Origin: Aureimonas pseudogalii
GTDB lineage: Bacteria; Pseudomonadota; Alphaproteobacteria; Rhizobiales; Rhizobiaceae
Assembly (NCBI RefSeq): GCF_014196835.1
Contig: NZ_JACIEK010000001.1
Location: 124,001 to 188,000 of the forward strand
Reading direction: 5' to 3'
Length of the DNA: 64,000 bases
This document shows positions 48,862 through 57,951 of this stretch, in pieces; positions within the stretch are counted from its first letter, which is position 1; every line of letters starts with the position of its first letter. The notes below the pieces were generated by a model. It was not told where the DNA came from, ran no database searches, and saw nothing but the letters and a program-made list of their open reading frames with translations. The position numbers and the translations under genes are program-made.

Positions 48862-50147
48862 ACCCGCCCGCATCGGTCCGTTACGAAGGTCGCCAAGCCC
48901 CCGTCGCGATGGTGGTGAAGGGCTATCCACGCCTGTCGGAAACCTTCATCGCGCAGGAGATCCTGGCGCTCGAACGGGCGGGCCTGCCGATCGAGATCTG
49001 GTCGCTGCGCCGGCCAACGGACGGCGCGGTGCACGATCTGCACCGGCGCATCCGCGCCGAGATCCACTACCTGCCGGAATATCTCTATCAAGCGCCGATC
49101 CGCGTGCTGAAGGGACTGGCCTCTGCGATCCGGCAGCCCGGCTTCGCGGCGTTCCGCGCCCAGGCGTGGCGCGACCTGCGGCGAGACTTCAGCGCCAGCC
49201 GCGGCCGGCGCATCGGGCAGGCGCTGGTGCTGGCGCGCGAGCTCGATCCCGCGGTGCGGCACCTGCACGCCCATTTCCTGCACACGCCAGCCTCGGTCAC
49301 GCGCTACGCAGCGCTGCTGCGCGGCGACGCCTTCACCTTCTCGGCCCATGCCAAGGACATCTGGACGACGCCGGACTGGGAGAAGCGCGAGAAGATCGCG
49401 GCCAGTCGCTGGGGCGTCACCTGCACGCGGACCGGGCTGGGCGAGTTGCGGCGTCTCTCGCCGGAGGCCGGGCCGGCCCGCGTCGATCTCGTCTATCACG
49501 GGCTCGACCTCGCCCGCTTCCCCCCAAGCCCCGAGCGTTTGGCCGCGCGGGACGGACGCGACGCCGGCGATCCCGTGCGCCTCGTCTCGGTCGGCCGAAT
49601 GGTCGCAAAGAAGGGCTTCGACGACCTCCTCGCCGCCTTCGCCCGCCTGCCGGCCGATCTTCACTGGCACTGGACGCATGTCGGCGGCGGCGAGCTGAAG
49701 GCTGCGCTGCGCGCGCAGGCCGAGACGCTCGGCCTCATGGACCGCATCACGTGGCGGGGTGCCCTGCCGCAGGGAGAGGTGATCGAGGCACTGCGCGACG
49801 CCGACCTCTTCGTGCTGCCCTGCAAGGAGGGCGACGGCGGCGACCGCGACGGGCTGCCGAACGTCCTGATGGAGGCGGCGACGCAGGCCCTCGCCATCCT
49901 CTCGACGCGCTATGCCGGCGTGCCGGAGTTCATCGACGACGGACGCGAGGGCGTGCTCGTGCCGCCGGCCGATCCGGCGGCGCTCGCCGAAGCGCTCGCG
50001 ACACTCGCCCGCGATCCCGCGCGGCGCCTGTCGCTCGGGCGCGCAGCGGAGGCGAAGGTGCGGGCGTCCTTCTCGTTCGAGGCGGGCATCCGCGATCTCG
50101 CGGACCGCTTCGACAGGGTGGCGCGCGAGACCGTGCTCAGGCCTTGA
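48858..50147 (+). CDS. Glycosyltransferase family 4
   Basis: 429 residues. The opening MVVKGYPRLSETFIAQEILALE is a signature of colanic-acid/exopolysaccharide GT4 enzymes. HLHAHFLHTPASVTRYAALL and FTFSAHAKDIW follow, and the donor domain has LVSVGRMVAKKGFDDLLAAF and the E-x7-E region near DGLPNVLMEAATQALAI. The GTG start at 48858 overlaps the preceding stop. Acts on a lipid-linked or nascent polysaccharide on the cytoplasmic side. Its 3' end overlaps the convergent dehydrogenase gene by 11 bp. Confidence 0.9.
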   Translation: MNPPASVRYEGRQAPVAMVVKGYPRLSETFIAQEILALERAGLPIEIWSLRRPTDGAVHDLHRRIRAEIHYLPEYLYQAPIRVLKGLASAIRQPGFAAFRAQAWRDLRRDFSASRGRRIGQALVLARELDPAVRHLHAHFLHTPASVTRYAALLRGDAFTFSAHAKDIWTTPDWEKREKIAASRWGVTCTRTGLGELRRLSPEAGPARVDLVYHGLDLARFPPSPERLAARDGRDAGDPVRLVSVGRMVAKKGFDDLLAAFARLPADLHWHWTHVGGGELKAALRAQAETLGLMDRITWRGALPQGEVIEALRDADLFVLPCKEGDGGDRDGLPNVLMEAATQALAILSTRYAGVPEFIDDGREGVLVPPADPAALAEALATLARDPARRLSLGRAAEAKVRASFSFEAGIRDLADRFDRVARETVLRP

Positions 50148-51471
50148 CGACGCGGGTCATATCCGCGCCCGCCCTCGCGAAGACGTTGCGCGTGTCGATC
50201 GCCAGCCGGGCGTGCAGGGCCAGCGCGCGGTAGTCCACGGCGTCGTGATCGGTGGCGACGAGCACCGCGTCGTAGCCGGCGACGCGTTCGGGCTCCAGCG
50301 CCGCCGAGCGCCGGCCGGCCAGCGTCGGGTGCTCCCGCGTCTTCGGGATCACCGCCACGTGCGGGTCGTGGAAGTCGGCGCGCGCGCCCCGCCCCTCCAG
50401 AAGCTCGATCAGGCGGAACGAGGCGCTCTCGCGGGTGTCCTCGACGTTCTTCTTGTAGGCGATGCCGACGACGAGGATGCGCGCGCCGTTGAGCCCGCGA
50501 CGGAAGCGCAGGTCGAGCGCCTCGGCGAGCCGGTCCACCACGTGGCGCGGCATCGCCGTGTTGATCTCGCCGGCGAGCTCGATGAAGCGCGTGGCGATGT
50601 CGAACTCGCGCGCCTTCCACGTCAGGTAGAAGGGGTCGATCGGGATGCAGTGCCCGCCGAGACCGGGGCCGGGATAGAAGGGCATGAAGCCGAAGGGCTT
50701 GGTCTTGGCGGCCTCGATCACCTCCCAGACGTCGATCCCCATCGCCTCGTAGATCACCTTCAGCTCGTTCACGAGGGCGATGTTGACGGAGCGGAAGATG
50801 TTTTCGGTGAGCTTCACGGCCTCGGCCACCGAGGGGCTGGCGACGGGCACGGTGCGCGCCATCGCCGCGCCGTAGAGGGCGTCGGCCAGCGCGAGCGCCG
50901 CCTCGCCGTCGCCGCCGACGATCTTCGGGATGTCGCGCGTGCCGAAATCGGCGTTGCCGGGGTCCTCGCGCTCTGGAGAGAAGGCGAGGAAGACGTCGCG
51001 TCCTGAAAGGAGGCCGGTCGCCTCGAGGATCGGCTTCACCACCTCCAGCGTCGTGCCGGGCCAGGTCGTGGATTCCAGCACCACGAGTTGCCCGGGCCGC
51101 AGCGCCGCGGCGATGACGCGCGTGGAGGCGACGACGTAGGAAAGATCGGGCTCGCGCTGGCGGGTCAGCGGCGTCGGCACGCAGACGAGGACGGCGTCGG
51201 CCTCGCCGAGCCGCGCAAAATCGGCGGTCGCCTCGAAGCGCCCGGCCGCCAGCGCCTCGCGGATCGGCTCGGCCGGGATGTGCTCGATGCCGCTCTCGCC
51301 GCGATTGAGCAACGCGACGCGGCGCTCGTCGATGTCGAAACCGAGGACGGGGAAGCCGGCGCGGCACATGGCGAGCGCCAACGGCAGACCGACATAGCCG
51401 AGCCCGATGATGCCGACGCGGGCACGCCGCTCCCCAATGGCGGCGAGAAGGGTCTCGATCGAGGGCGGCAT
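50137..51471 (-). CDS. Nucleotide-sugar dehydrogenase (UDP-glucose/UDP-ManNAc dehydrogenase family)
   Basis: 444 residues. The NAD-binding VGIIGLGYVGLPLALAMCRAG is near residue 18, the catalytic cysteine in GPGLGGHCIPIDPFYL, the central helix YLSNSE-like region is replaced by SVAEAVKLTENIFRSVNIAL, and the C-terminal UDP-binding domain starts at ARILVVGIAYKKNVEDTRESAS. The SPER motif in FLAFSPEREDPGNA is typical of the WecC/WbpA group, oxidising a UDP-N-acetylhexosamine or UDP-hexose to the uronic acid. It is the third gene of a minus-strand polysaccharide operon, 35 bp after the fused transferase gene. Confidence 0.92.
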   Translation of the reverse strand: MPPSIETLLAAIGERRARVGIIGLGYVGLPLALAMCRAGFPVLGFDIDERRVALLNRGESGIEHIPAEPIREALAAGRFEATADFARLGEADAVLVCVPTPLTRQREPDLSYVVASTRVIAAALRPGQLVVLESTTWPGTTLEVVKPILEATGLLSGRDVFLAFSPEREDPGNADFGTRDIPKIVGGDGEAALALADALYGAAMARTVPVASPSVAEAVKLTENIFRSVNIALVNELKVIYEAMGIDVWEVIEAAKTKPFGFMPFYPGPGLGGHCIPIDPFYLTWKAREFDIATRFIELAGEINTAMPRHVVDRLAEALDLRFRRGLNGARILVVGIAYKKNVEDTRESASFRLIELLEGRGARADFHDPHVAVIPKTREHPTLAGRRSAALEPERVAGYDAVLVATDHDAVDYRALALHARLAIDTRNVFARAGADMTRVVKA

Positions 51472-51506
51472 CGGCGGATCCTTCGTCGGCAGGAAGCGGA
51501 CGAGAC

Positions 51507-53417
51507 CTAAGGCGCTTCGCCCGCCGGCGGAAGAGCGGAGGCCGGACCGAACAGGCGATCGGCGGCCGGCCGGTCCACGGCCGGGTGGGCGGCCAGCAGA
51601 CGGACCAGCCGTTCCACGAAGCGCCAGAGCCGTTCGTCATGCACGAGATGATGGGTCAGGAGACCGATCGGCTCGCCGGACCCGAGGTCGCGCGTGAGCG
51701 TCTCGACCAGCGCGGCTTCGTCGGCCAGCCCGCCGCCGCCGCGCCAGTCGATGGGATCGCAATGCGTGTTGATGATCGCCAGCCCGTCGCGGTGCGAAGC
51801 GGCGCGCGGCTTGAAGGTCGAGAGACCCCGGAATCCGATCGCCGCGAGATGCGGTTCGAGCGCGTCGTCGACGCGGTTCCACGGCGGTACGAGAACGGCC
51901 AAGGCTTGGCGACCGAAGCGGTCCTGCTGATCAAGGAGGGCCTGGGCGAGATCGCGCGTCAGCGCGTCGATGGGGCGGTGGCCGAGTTCGCACTTCTTGG
52001 CGCCGGCCGGCGCCCGGTTTTCGTGGGCGAGGCCATGGACGAGGACGTGGACGCCCGGCTCGGCGGCGAGGCGTGTCGCCAGCGCATCGGTGGCGAGCCC
52101 TGGGCTCACGGCGAGCGCGAGCGGCATGCCGCTCGTGCGCGACAGCGCGATCAGCCGGTCGAGGGCCGGGGTCGGCTCGGCGGCGTCGTCGTCGCGCCAC
52201 CAGAGCGTCGCGCGGCGTCCGGCGGCCTGGAGGTCGTCGAGGCACCGGGCCAGCGCGTCCCATGCCGCTTCCACGCGGCGACGCTCATGGGCCGCCTGCT
52301 CCACGGCCCGCACGGCGCGGGCTCCCCCGTCGAGGGAGGCCGACGCCACCGGGTGGGGCTTCGCCGCCTCGCGCGCGACGGCGTCGAGCAGCGCGGCGGG
52401 CGTGAGGTCGCGCTCGGGCAGCAGCGTCGCGCGTCGCGCCGCCGCCAGCCCTTCCGCGCGCAACCGCTGCTCCTGCTCGGCGCCCTGCTCGAAGGGCACG
52501 AGAACGGCCCGCGCGCCGGTGGCGGCGAGATCGAGCGCGGTGTTGTAGCCGGCCTGGCTGACGGAGACCTCGGCCGCCGCGAGCAGCCGGCGGAAGTCCG
52601 GCCGGGCCCGCTCGACGATGGCGTTCACTGCCCGCTCGCGAAGCATGTCGAAGGCGGACTCGGGCACGCCCTGCCCGACGAGGATGCGCCAATGGTGCGC
52701 CGACGTGTCGAGATCGGCGGCCCCCGCCGCGGCCTCGAACAAGGCCAGCCCGGCCGCGCTGCCGCCGCCGGAAACGACGATCTCGCCGCTCGATGTGGGG
52801 GCTGCGTCATCGGAGAGCGCGTCACCGCCGAGATAGCCGGTGTAGACGAGTTGGCGCTCCAGCGCCGTCCCCACGGGCCAGGACAGCGCCAGCGGCGCCG
52901 CGGCCTCGTCGCCGTGGACGAGCACGCCGTCGTAGAAGACGCGCAGGATCGCCTCGGCGTCGGCCGCCTTCTGCGGGCGCGAGGGCGGGTTCAGGATGTC
53001 GCGGATCGAGGCGAGGATCGCAGGGCGCGGCGTCCGCGCCGTGGCCGCGTCGAGGAGCGCCCGGAACTCGCCGCGCAGCGCCCGCCGGCCGAACGGATAG
53101 GTCTCGGTGATCACCACGTCCGGCGCCGCATGCTCGAAGGCCGCGAGCAGACGTCGGATGCGCTCGGCGCGCAGCGCATCGTCGATGGGCGTGCCGGCCT
53201 CGCTCAGGAGCCGGGTGAAGTCGGTGCCCTCGCAATGGACGGGGGGAAGCTGCACGAATTCGAGCCCGGCGGTGTCGACGAGGTCCGCCGGACGCCCGCC
53301 CGACACCAGCGTCACGCGGTGGCCGGCTCGCGCCAGCGCCCGGCCGAGCGCGGCGGAGCGCGTCAGGTGCCCGACGCCGAGGAGATGAGTGACGGTGATC
53401 AGGACCGACAGGCTCAT
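51507..53417 (-). CDS. Fusion of MurG-like glycosyltransferase and polysaccharide deacetylase-like domain
   Basis: 636 residues. Residues 1-375 form a GT-B transferase (VTHLLGVGHLTRSAALGRAL; SGGGSAAGLALFEAA; SQAGYNTALDLAATGARAVLVPF). Residues about 385-636 are a NodB/DUF2334-like deacetylase: WRDDD at 407-411 stands for the TFDDG metal site, HGLAHEN gives the H-x3-H pair, and VPPWNRVDDAL matches the later R/P motif. The start ATG at 53417 overlaps the upstream GT4 stop by four bases; the open frame extends further but without support. It suggests that one protein adds a sugar and deacetylates the same glycan, though the two active sites would normally lie on different sides of the membrane. 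No signal peptide is visible. Confidence 0.85.
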   Translation of the reverse strand: MSLSVLITVTHLLGVGHLTRSAALGRALARAGHRVTLVSGGRPADLVDTAGLEFVQLPPVHCEGTDFTRLLSEAGTPIDDALRAERIRRLLAAFEHAAPDVVITETYPFGRRALRGEFRALLDAATARTPRPAILASIRDILNPPSRPQKAADAEAILRVFYDGVLVHGDEAAAPLALSWPVGTALERQLVYTGYLGGDALSDDAAPTSSGEIVVSGGGSAAGLALFEAAAGAADLDTSAHHWRILVGQGVPESAFDMLRERAVNAIVERARPDFRRLLAAAEVSVSQAGYNTALDLAATGARAVLVPFEQGAEQEQRLRAEGLAAARRATLLPERDLTPAALLDAVAREAAKPHPVASASLDGGARAVRAVEQAAHERRRVEAAWDALARCLDDLQAAGRRATLWWRDDDAAEPTPALDRLIALSRTSGMPLALAVSPGLATDALATRLAAEPGVHVLVHGLAHENRAPAGAKKCELGHRPIDALTRDLAQALLDQQDRFGRQALAVLVPPWNRVDDALEPHLAAIGFRGLSTFKPRAASHRDGLAIINTHCDPIDWRGGGGLADEAALVETLTRDLGSGEPIGLLTHHLVHDERLWRFVERLVRLLAAHPAVDRPAADRLFGPASALPPAGEAP

Positions 53418-54517
53418 GCCACCCACCTCGTCAGCGCCGGCCGCAACTGCGCGGCGGCGGCCTCCACCGTATGACGCGTGAGAACCCGTCGCCGCGCACC
53501 GATCCCCAGGCGTCGTCGCAGATCGTGGTCGCGCTGGAGCCTTGCCAGCGCCGCCGCGAAGGCCCGGGCATTGCCGGGCGCGACCAGCAGACCGCCGACC
53601 CGGTCGGCCACCACTGCTGGCACCCCGCCGAAGGCGCCGGCGACCGCGGGGCAGCCTTGGAGGGCGGCTTCGAGAAACGCCATGCCGAACGCCTCGTTGA
53701 CGGCGGGCCAGGCGAGCACGTCCGCCCGCGCATAGAGATCCGCCAGGGTGCCGCGATCCTCGACGAGACCGTGGAAGCGGATGCGAGCGCCATGGGGCCG
53801 CAGCAGCGCTTCCACCTCGCCGCGAGCCGCACCGTCGCCGACCACGTCGAGCGACCAGTCGCCTTCGAGCGCCGCCAGCGCCGCGGCAAGGAGGCGATAG
53901 GAGGCCAGCTTGTCGCCCTGGCGCATCATCGCGACGGCGAGCATGCGGAACTGAGGTGTCCGCCCGTCGCGCACGTTCGGGGCCGGCCAGTCGGCGGCGT
54001 CGAGAAACGGCGCGAGAGGCAGGATGTCGGGCGCGCCCAGCTGGTCGAGCCCCGCCCGGTCCGCCGGGTTGAGGAGAACGTGCAGGTCGGCCCGCCGAAG
54101 CGCCGTCTCGCAGGCTTCGTGCCAGCGGCTCCACGGGCCGGCCGCGCGCTTGGCGGCGTGCGAACCCTCGGCCACGACATAGGGAATGCCGAGCGCCGCC
54201 GCGACGGGCGGGCCGAGGAAGTCCGGCGCCTTGTAGTAGACATGGTAGGTGAACCACAGGCGCGGCCGTTCAGCTTCGCCGCATTGCCGGAAGGTCACGA
54301 TGAGGCGCTCGATCTCGTCTCGCGCCTGCCCAGCCAGCGCTGCCTGCAGCGGCGGCACGCCCACGCGATCGAACGACGAGAAGCGCGAGGCCAGCGACGC
54401 GGCGAACCCGGCACCGGCGAGCGCGCGCATCATCAGCCGCGCCATCTCGCGATCGCCGGAGGGAACGGGATCGTCGGGCGCCTTCAGCGGCGCGTAGAAG
54501 GCGACCGGCACAGCCAT
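53414..54517 (-). CDS. Glycosyltransferase family 4 (GT4)
   Basis: 367 residues. N-terminal VAFYAPLKAPDDPVPSGDREMARLMM is an acceptor-domain opening seen in GT4 enzymes of exopolysaccharide clusters. The donor domain has LDVVGDGAARGEVEALL, RADVLAWPAVNEAFGMAFLEAALQG (the E-x7-E motif) and PAVAGAFGGVPAVV. First gene of the minus-strand operon transferase / fused transferase-deacetylase / nucleotide-sugar dehydrogenase. Its start is 205 bp from the divergent ABC-like gene. Confidence 0.88.
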   Translation of the reverse strand: MAVPVAFYAPLKAPDDPVPSGDREMARLMMRALAGAGFAASLASRFSSFDRVGVPPLQAALAGQARDEIERLIVTFRQCGEAERPRLWFTYHVYYKAPDFLGPPVAAALGIPYVVAEGSHAAKRAAGPWSRWHEACETALRRADLHVLLNPADRAGLDQLGAPDILPLAPFLDAADWPAPNVRDGRTPQFRMLAVAMMRQGDKLASYRLLAAALAALEGDWSLDVVGDGAARGEVEALLRPHGARIRFHGLVEDRGTLADLYARADVLAWPAVNEAFGMAFLEAALQGCPAVAGAFGGVPAVVADRVGGLLVAPGNARAFAAALARLQRDHDLRRRLGIGARRRVLTRHTVEAAAAQLRPALTRWVA

Positions 54518-54722
54518 CTCCAGCGTTCGACCCTCCGCTCGCCCATCCTTGCGGCATCACCCGCGCCTCGCTCCGGAAGGCCGATGGTCGCCTCCGCGCG
54601 TACGCCCTCCATGGCCCTCGCGCAAGATCAGGGTCGCGCGGGGCCGCGATGGCCCCTCGCCCGCTGTGCAGGCCGCGGCGGCGCTGGTAAGGAAGGTCGG
54701 CGAGGAGTACCCAGCCGGCATC

Positions 54723-57416
54723 ATGGCCACATCCCTCTACCGCTACGTCTGGAAACACACCCGCCGCCAGCAGATCTGGATGCTCGTGGTGGTGCTCCTG
54801 TCGATTCCGCCGCTCTTCTATTCGTTGAACATCCCGAAGCTCATCATCAACGGTCCGATCCAGGGCAGCGGCTTCGAGGCGGACGGCGCGACGCAGACCT
54901 ATCTGCGCCTCGCGGTCCCGCTTTCCGACGGCTTGTTCGGAAGGTCGGAATGGGAGCTGTTCCATGGCATCGAGTTCGAGCGAATCGAGGCGCTGTTCGT
55001 GCTCTCGACGCTGTTCCTCGTGTTCGTCGTCATCAACGGCGCCTTCAAGTACTATCTCAACATCTATAAGGGGCGCCTCGGCGAGCGCATGCTGCGGCGC
55101 ATGCGCTACGAGCTGGTGGACCGGCTCCTGCGCTTTCCCATGCGCCAGTTCCGGCGGCTGAGGCCCTCCGAGGTCGCCTCGATGGTGAAGGACGAGCTGG
55201 AGCCGATCGGCGGCTTCATCGGCGACGCCTTCGTGCAGCCGCTCTACCTGATGAGCCAGATCCTCACGGCGATGGTGTTCATCTTCGTGCAGAGCATGAC
55301 GCTCGGGCTCGTCGCCTTCGGCGCGACGATCGTCCAGGTCGTGCTGATCCCGCGCATGCGGCGGCGCCTGCTGGTGCTCGGCCGCCAGCGCCAGCTCGCG
55401 GCGCGGCGCCTCGCCGGCAGCGTCGGCGAGATCATCGAGAGCATGCCCTCGATCCGCACCAACGACGCCTCGAACTACGTGCGGGCGAAGATCTCCCACG
55501 ATCTCGGCGGCATCTTCCTCATCCGCTTCGACATCTACCAGTGGAAATTCCTGGTCAAGTTCCTCAACAACTTCTTGAGCCAGGCGACCCCGTTCATCTT
55601 CTACATGTTCGGCGGCTACTACGCGGTGACGGGCCATCTCGACATCGGAGAGCTGGTGGCGGTGATCGCGGCCTATCGTGAGCTGCCCTCGCCGCTCAAG
55701 GACCTCATCGACTGGGATCTGATGCGGCTCGACGTGAACGTGAAATACGATCAGGTCGCCGAGCAGTTCGACGTCGGCGACCTCGCCGACGAGAGCCGGC
55801 AGGCGCCGCTCGCGGCCGCCGTCCCGCCGCTCATTGGCGCCTTCGCGGCGCGGGGGCTGACGATCACCGACGAATCCGGGCTGAAGCTGGTCGACGACGT
55901 CAGCCTCGACCTGCCGCTCCGCCAAGCCGTCGCCGCGACGGGCCCGGTGGGCGACGGAGCGGAGCGCATCGCCGAGGCGCTGGCCTCGCTGCAGGTGCCG
56001 AGCTCGGGCGAGATCGCGCTGGCCGGCCATCCGCTGGCCTCCTACCCCGAGGCGGTGACGGGGCGGCGCCTCGCCTATGTGGACGCGGCGACCTTCTATC
56101 CGCAATCGACCCTGCGCGAGGCGCTGCTCTATCCGCTGATGCATCATCCGCAGGGCGGTACGACGGTGCGCGACGGCAAGAGCGAGCAGCTCGCGCGCAT
56201 GGAGACGCTGGCCTCGGGCAACATCGCGCTCGACCCGCGCGACGACTGGGTGGATGCGGCGGCCATCGGCGGCACGACCCCGGCCGACCGGACGCGGGCG
56301 ATCTCGGACGTGCTGCGGATCGTGCGCCTCGACCGCGACATCGCCCGGTTCGGCCTGCGCCAGCGCGCGCCCGCCGGGCTGACGGAGGACGTCGCCGGCC
56401 CGGTGCTCGCCGCGCGCCGCGCGTTTCGCGAGCGGCTGGTGCGCTCGGGAACGGCCGGAGACGTCGAGCCCTTCGATCCCGGGCGCTATCTCGCCAACGC
56501 CTCGATCATCGAGAACGTCGTCTTCGGAGCCTCCTATGCCGACGAGATCTCGGCGACGCGCCTGCTCGTGCGCGGCGACGCGCGGCGCGTGCTCGAACAG
56601 ACCGGGCTCGGCGACGACCTCGCCGTGATCGGCCGATCGATCGCCGAGACGCTCGTCGAACTCTTCGGCGACATGGGCGAATCCAGCCCGCTGCTGCGCC
56701 GGCTCGACATCGTGCGCCCCGACGAGATCGACGATTTTCGCCAGCTGCTGGCGCGCTCGGGCTCGCGCGACGGCGAGCAGATGCGCGAGGACCGCAGCCG
56801 GCTGATCCGCCTGGCGCTGAACTACGTCGAGCCGCGCTACCGCCTCGGCCTGATCGACGACACGCTGCGGGCGCGCATCGTGGAGGCGCGCCGCCTCTTC
56901 CACGACCAGGCCTCGCGCGACGTGACCGAGGGCATCGTCTTCTACGACATCGAGCGCTTCAACCCGGCCGCCAACATCCAGGACAACGTGATCTTCGGGC
57001 GCCTCGCCCAGACCACCGCGAGCGCGGCCGACGCCATCGAGGACCATCTGACCGCGGCGATCGAGGACGCCGGTCTCGCGGGCATCGTGCAGGACCTCGC
57101 GCTCGACTTCGACATCGGCGCCGGCGCCAAGCGGCTGACGCTCGGCCAGCAGCAGAAACTCAGTCTTGCCCGGTCCATCCTCAAGGCGCCGGACTACCTG
57201 ATCGCCAACCGCTGCCTCTCGGCGCTCGACGTGGAGACGCAGCGCGCCGTGATGGCCGCCACGCTGGAGCGGGGGCGCGATCCCTTGCGACCGTTCGGCA
57301 GTTTCTGGGTGCTCAGTTTCGAGCAGCATGCCGAACTGTTCGATCGGATCGTGCGTTTCGAACGCGGAGACGTCGCCGCGGACCATCTTGTTGCGCCGGC
57401 CGAACAACCGATATGA
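54723..57416 (+). CDS. ABC exporter-like protein with degenerate nucleotide-binding domain
   Basis: 897 residues. The N-terminal exporter membrane domain (about 15-345) shows helices such as IWMLVVVLLSIPPLFYS, LFVLSTLFLVFVVINGAF and the coupling-like RMRYELVDRLLRFPMRQFR. From about 375 an ABC-ATPase-like domain follows, but the Walker A position reads ATGPVGDGAE (405-414), with no lysine. The signature is LTLGQQQKLSLAR (about 805) and the Walker B region YLIANRCLSALD lacks the acidic pair, so ATP hydrolysis is doubtful. The domain is about 500 residues, twice normal. It heads an operon with cyclic-nucleotide binding, MBL-fold and cyclase genes. The start ATG at 54723 is chosen by the membrane domain. 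Confidence 0.85.
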   Translation: MATSLYRYVWKHTRRQQIWMLVVVLLSIPPLFYSLNIPKLIINGPIQGSGFEADGATQTYLRLAVPLSDGLFGRSEWELFHGIEFERIEALFVLSTLFLVFVVINGAFKYYLNIYKGRLGERMLRRMRYELVDRLLRFPMRQFRRLRPSEVASMVKDELEPIGGFIGDAFVQPLYLMSQILTAMVFIFVQSMTLGLVAFGATIVQVVLIPRMRRRLLVLGRQRQLAARRLAGSVGEIIESMPSIRTNDASNYVRAKISHDLGGIFLIRFDIYQWKFLVKFLNNFLSQATPFIFYMFGGYYAVTGHLDIGELVAVIAAYRELPSPLKDLIDWDLMRLDVNVKYDQVAEQFDVGDLADESRQAPLAAAVPPLIGAFAARGLTITDESGLKLVDDVSLDLPLRQAVAATGPVGDGAERIAEALASLQVPSSGEIALAGHPLASYPEAVTGRRLAYVDAATFYPQSTLREALLYPLMHHPQGGTTVRDGKSEQLARMETLASGNIALDPRDDWVDAAAIGGTTPADRTRAISDVLRIVRLDRDIARFGLRQRAPAGLTEDVAGPVLAARRAFRERLVRSGTAGDVEPFDPGRYLANASIIENVVFGASYADEISATRLLVRGDARRVLEQTGLGDDLAVIGRSIAETLVELFGDMGESSPLLRRLDIVRPDEIDDFRQLLARSGSRDGEQMREDRSRLIRLALNYVEPRYRLGLIDDTLRARIVEARRLFHDQASRDVTEGIVFYDIERFNPAANIQDNVIFGRLAQTTASAADAIEDHLTAAIEDAGLAGIVQDLALDFDIGAGAKRLTLGQQQKLSLARSILKAPDYLIANRCLSALDVETQRAVMAATLERGRDPLRPFGSFWVLSFEQHAELFDRIVRFERGDVAADHLVAPAEQPI

Positions 57417-57486
57417 TGCTGTTACGGAGATGGGCGATGACGGCGTCGATACACGGCATCGATCTTCGGGGAAGGCGGCTTCTGCC

Positions 57487-57951
57487 ATGAGTCAACTGAG
57501 CCATGAAGTGGAACTGCTTCGACGCATCCCCTTATTCCAGGGGATCGAGCCGAAGAAGCTGAAGCTCATCGCCTTCAATTCCGATCTCGCGATGTTCGCT
57601 CCCGGCGACACGATCTTCCGCCAGGGCGACGTCGGCGACAGCGCCTATCTCATTCTCGCGGGCGAGGTGGCGGTTCTGGCGTCGTCGCCCATCGGCGAGA
57701 TCGAGCTCGCGCGCCTCGGACCGAACGAGATCGTCGGCGAGATCGGCATTCTCTGCGACATGCCGCGCACCGCCACGGTGCGGTCGATGACCGCGCTGAA
57801 GACCCTTCGCATCTCGAAGGACTGCCTCGCCGAGATGCTCGACGCCTTTCCCGCCATGGCGCGCTCGATGCTGCGCGAGATGGCGCTTCGGCTCAGCCGC
57901 ACCAATGCCGAGCTCGTGCTGTCGCGCTCGGGGAGCCATTCCCCTGTCTGA
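57487..57951 (+). CDS. Cyclic nucleotide-binding domain protein
   Basis: 154 residues, a single cNMP-binding domain with no DNA-binding helix-turn-helix. IPLFQGIEPKKLKLIAF starts the fold; GDTIFRQGDVGDSAYLILAGEV is the central barrel. The phosphate-binding cassette VGEIGILCDMPRTATV (residues 83-98) keeps the Glu85 and Arg94 that contact the ribose and phosphate, so binding of cAMP or cGMP is expected. It is not a Crp-type regulator and must act on a partner, most simply the ABC-like protein encoded 70 bp upstream. The start at 57487 follows a GGGAAGG site at longish spacing. Confidence 0.9.
   Translation: MSQLSHEVELLRRIPLFQGIEPKKLKLIAFNSDLAMFAPGDTIFRQGDVGDSAYLILAGEVAVLASSPIGEIELARLGPNEIVGEIGILCDMPRTATVRSMTALKTLRISKDCLAEMLDAFPAMARSMLREMALRLSRTNAELVLSRSGSHSPV

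Noticed and set aside
53418-54257. In-frame upstream extension of the transferase-deacetylase fusion gene (would give 916 residues)
   Set aside because: The extension is the wrong frame of the upstream GT4 gene. The ATG at 53417 with a four-base overlap starts a normal GT-B N-terminus.
54270-57488. A 1072-codon minus-strand frame opposite the ABC-like gene
   Set aside because: Composition is typical of an antisense frame; the plus strand encodes a membrane and NBD-like protein with recognisable segments.
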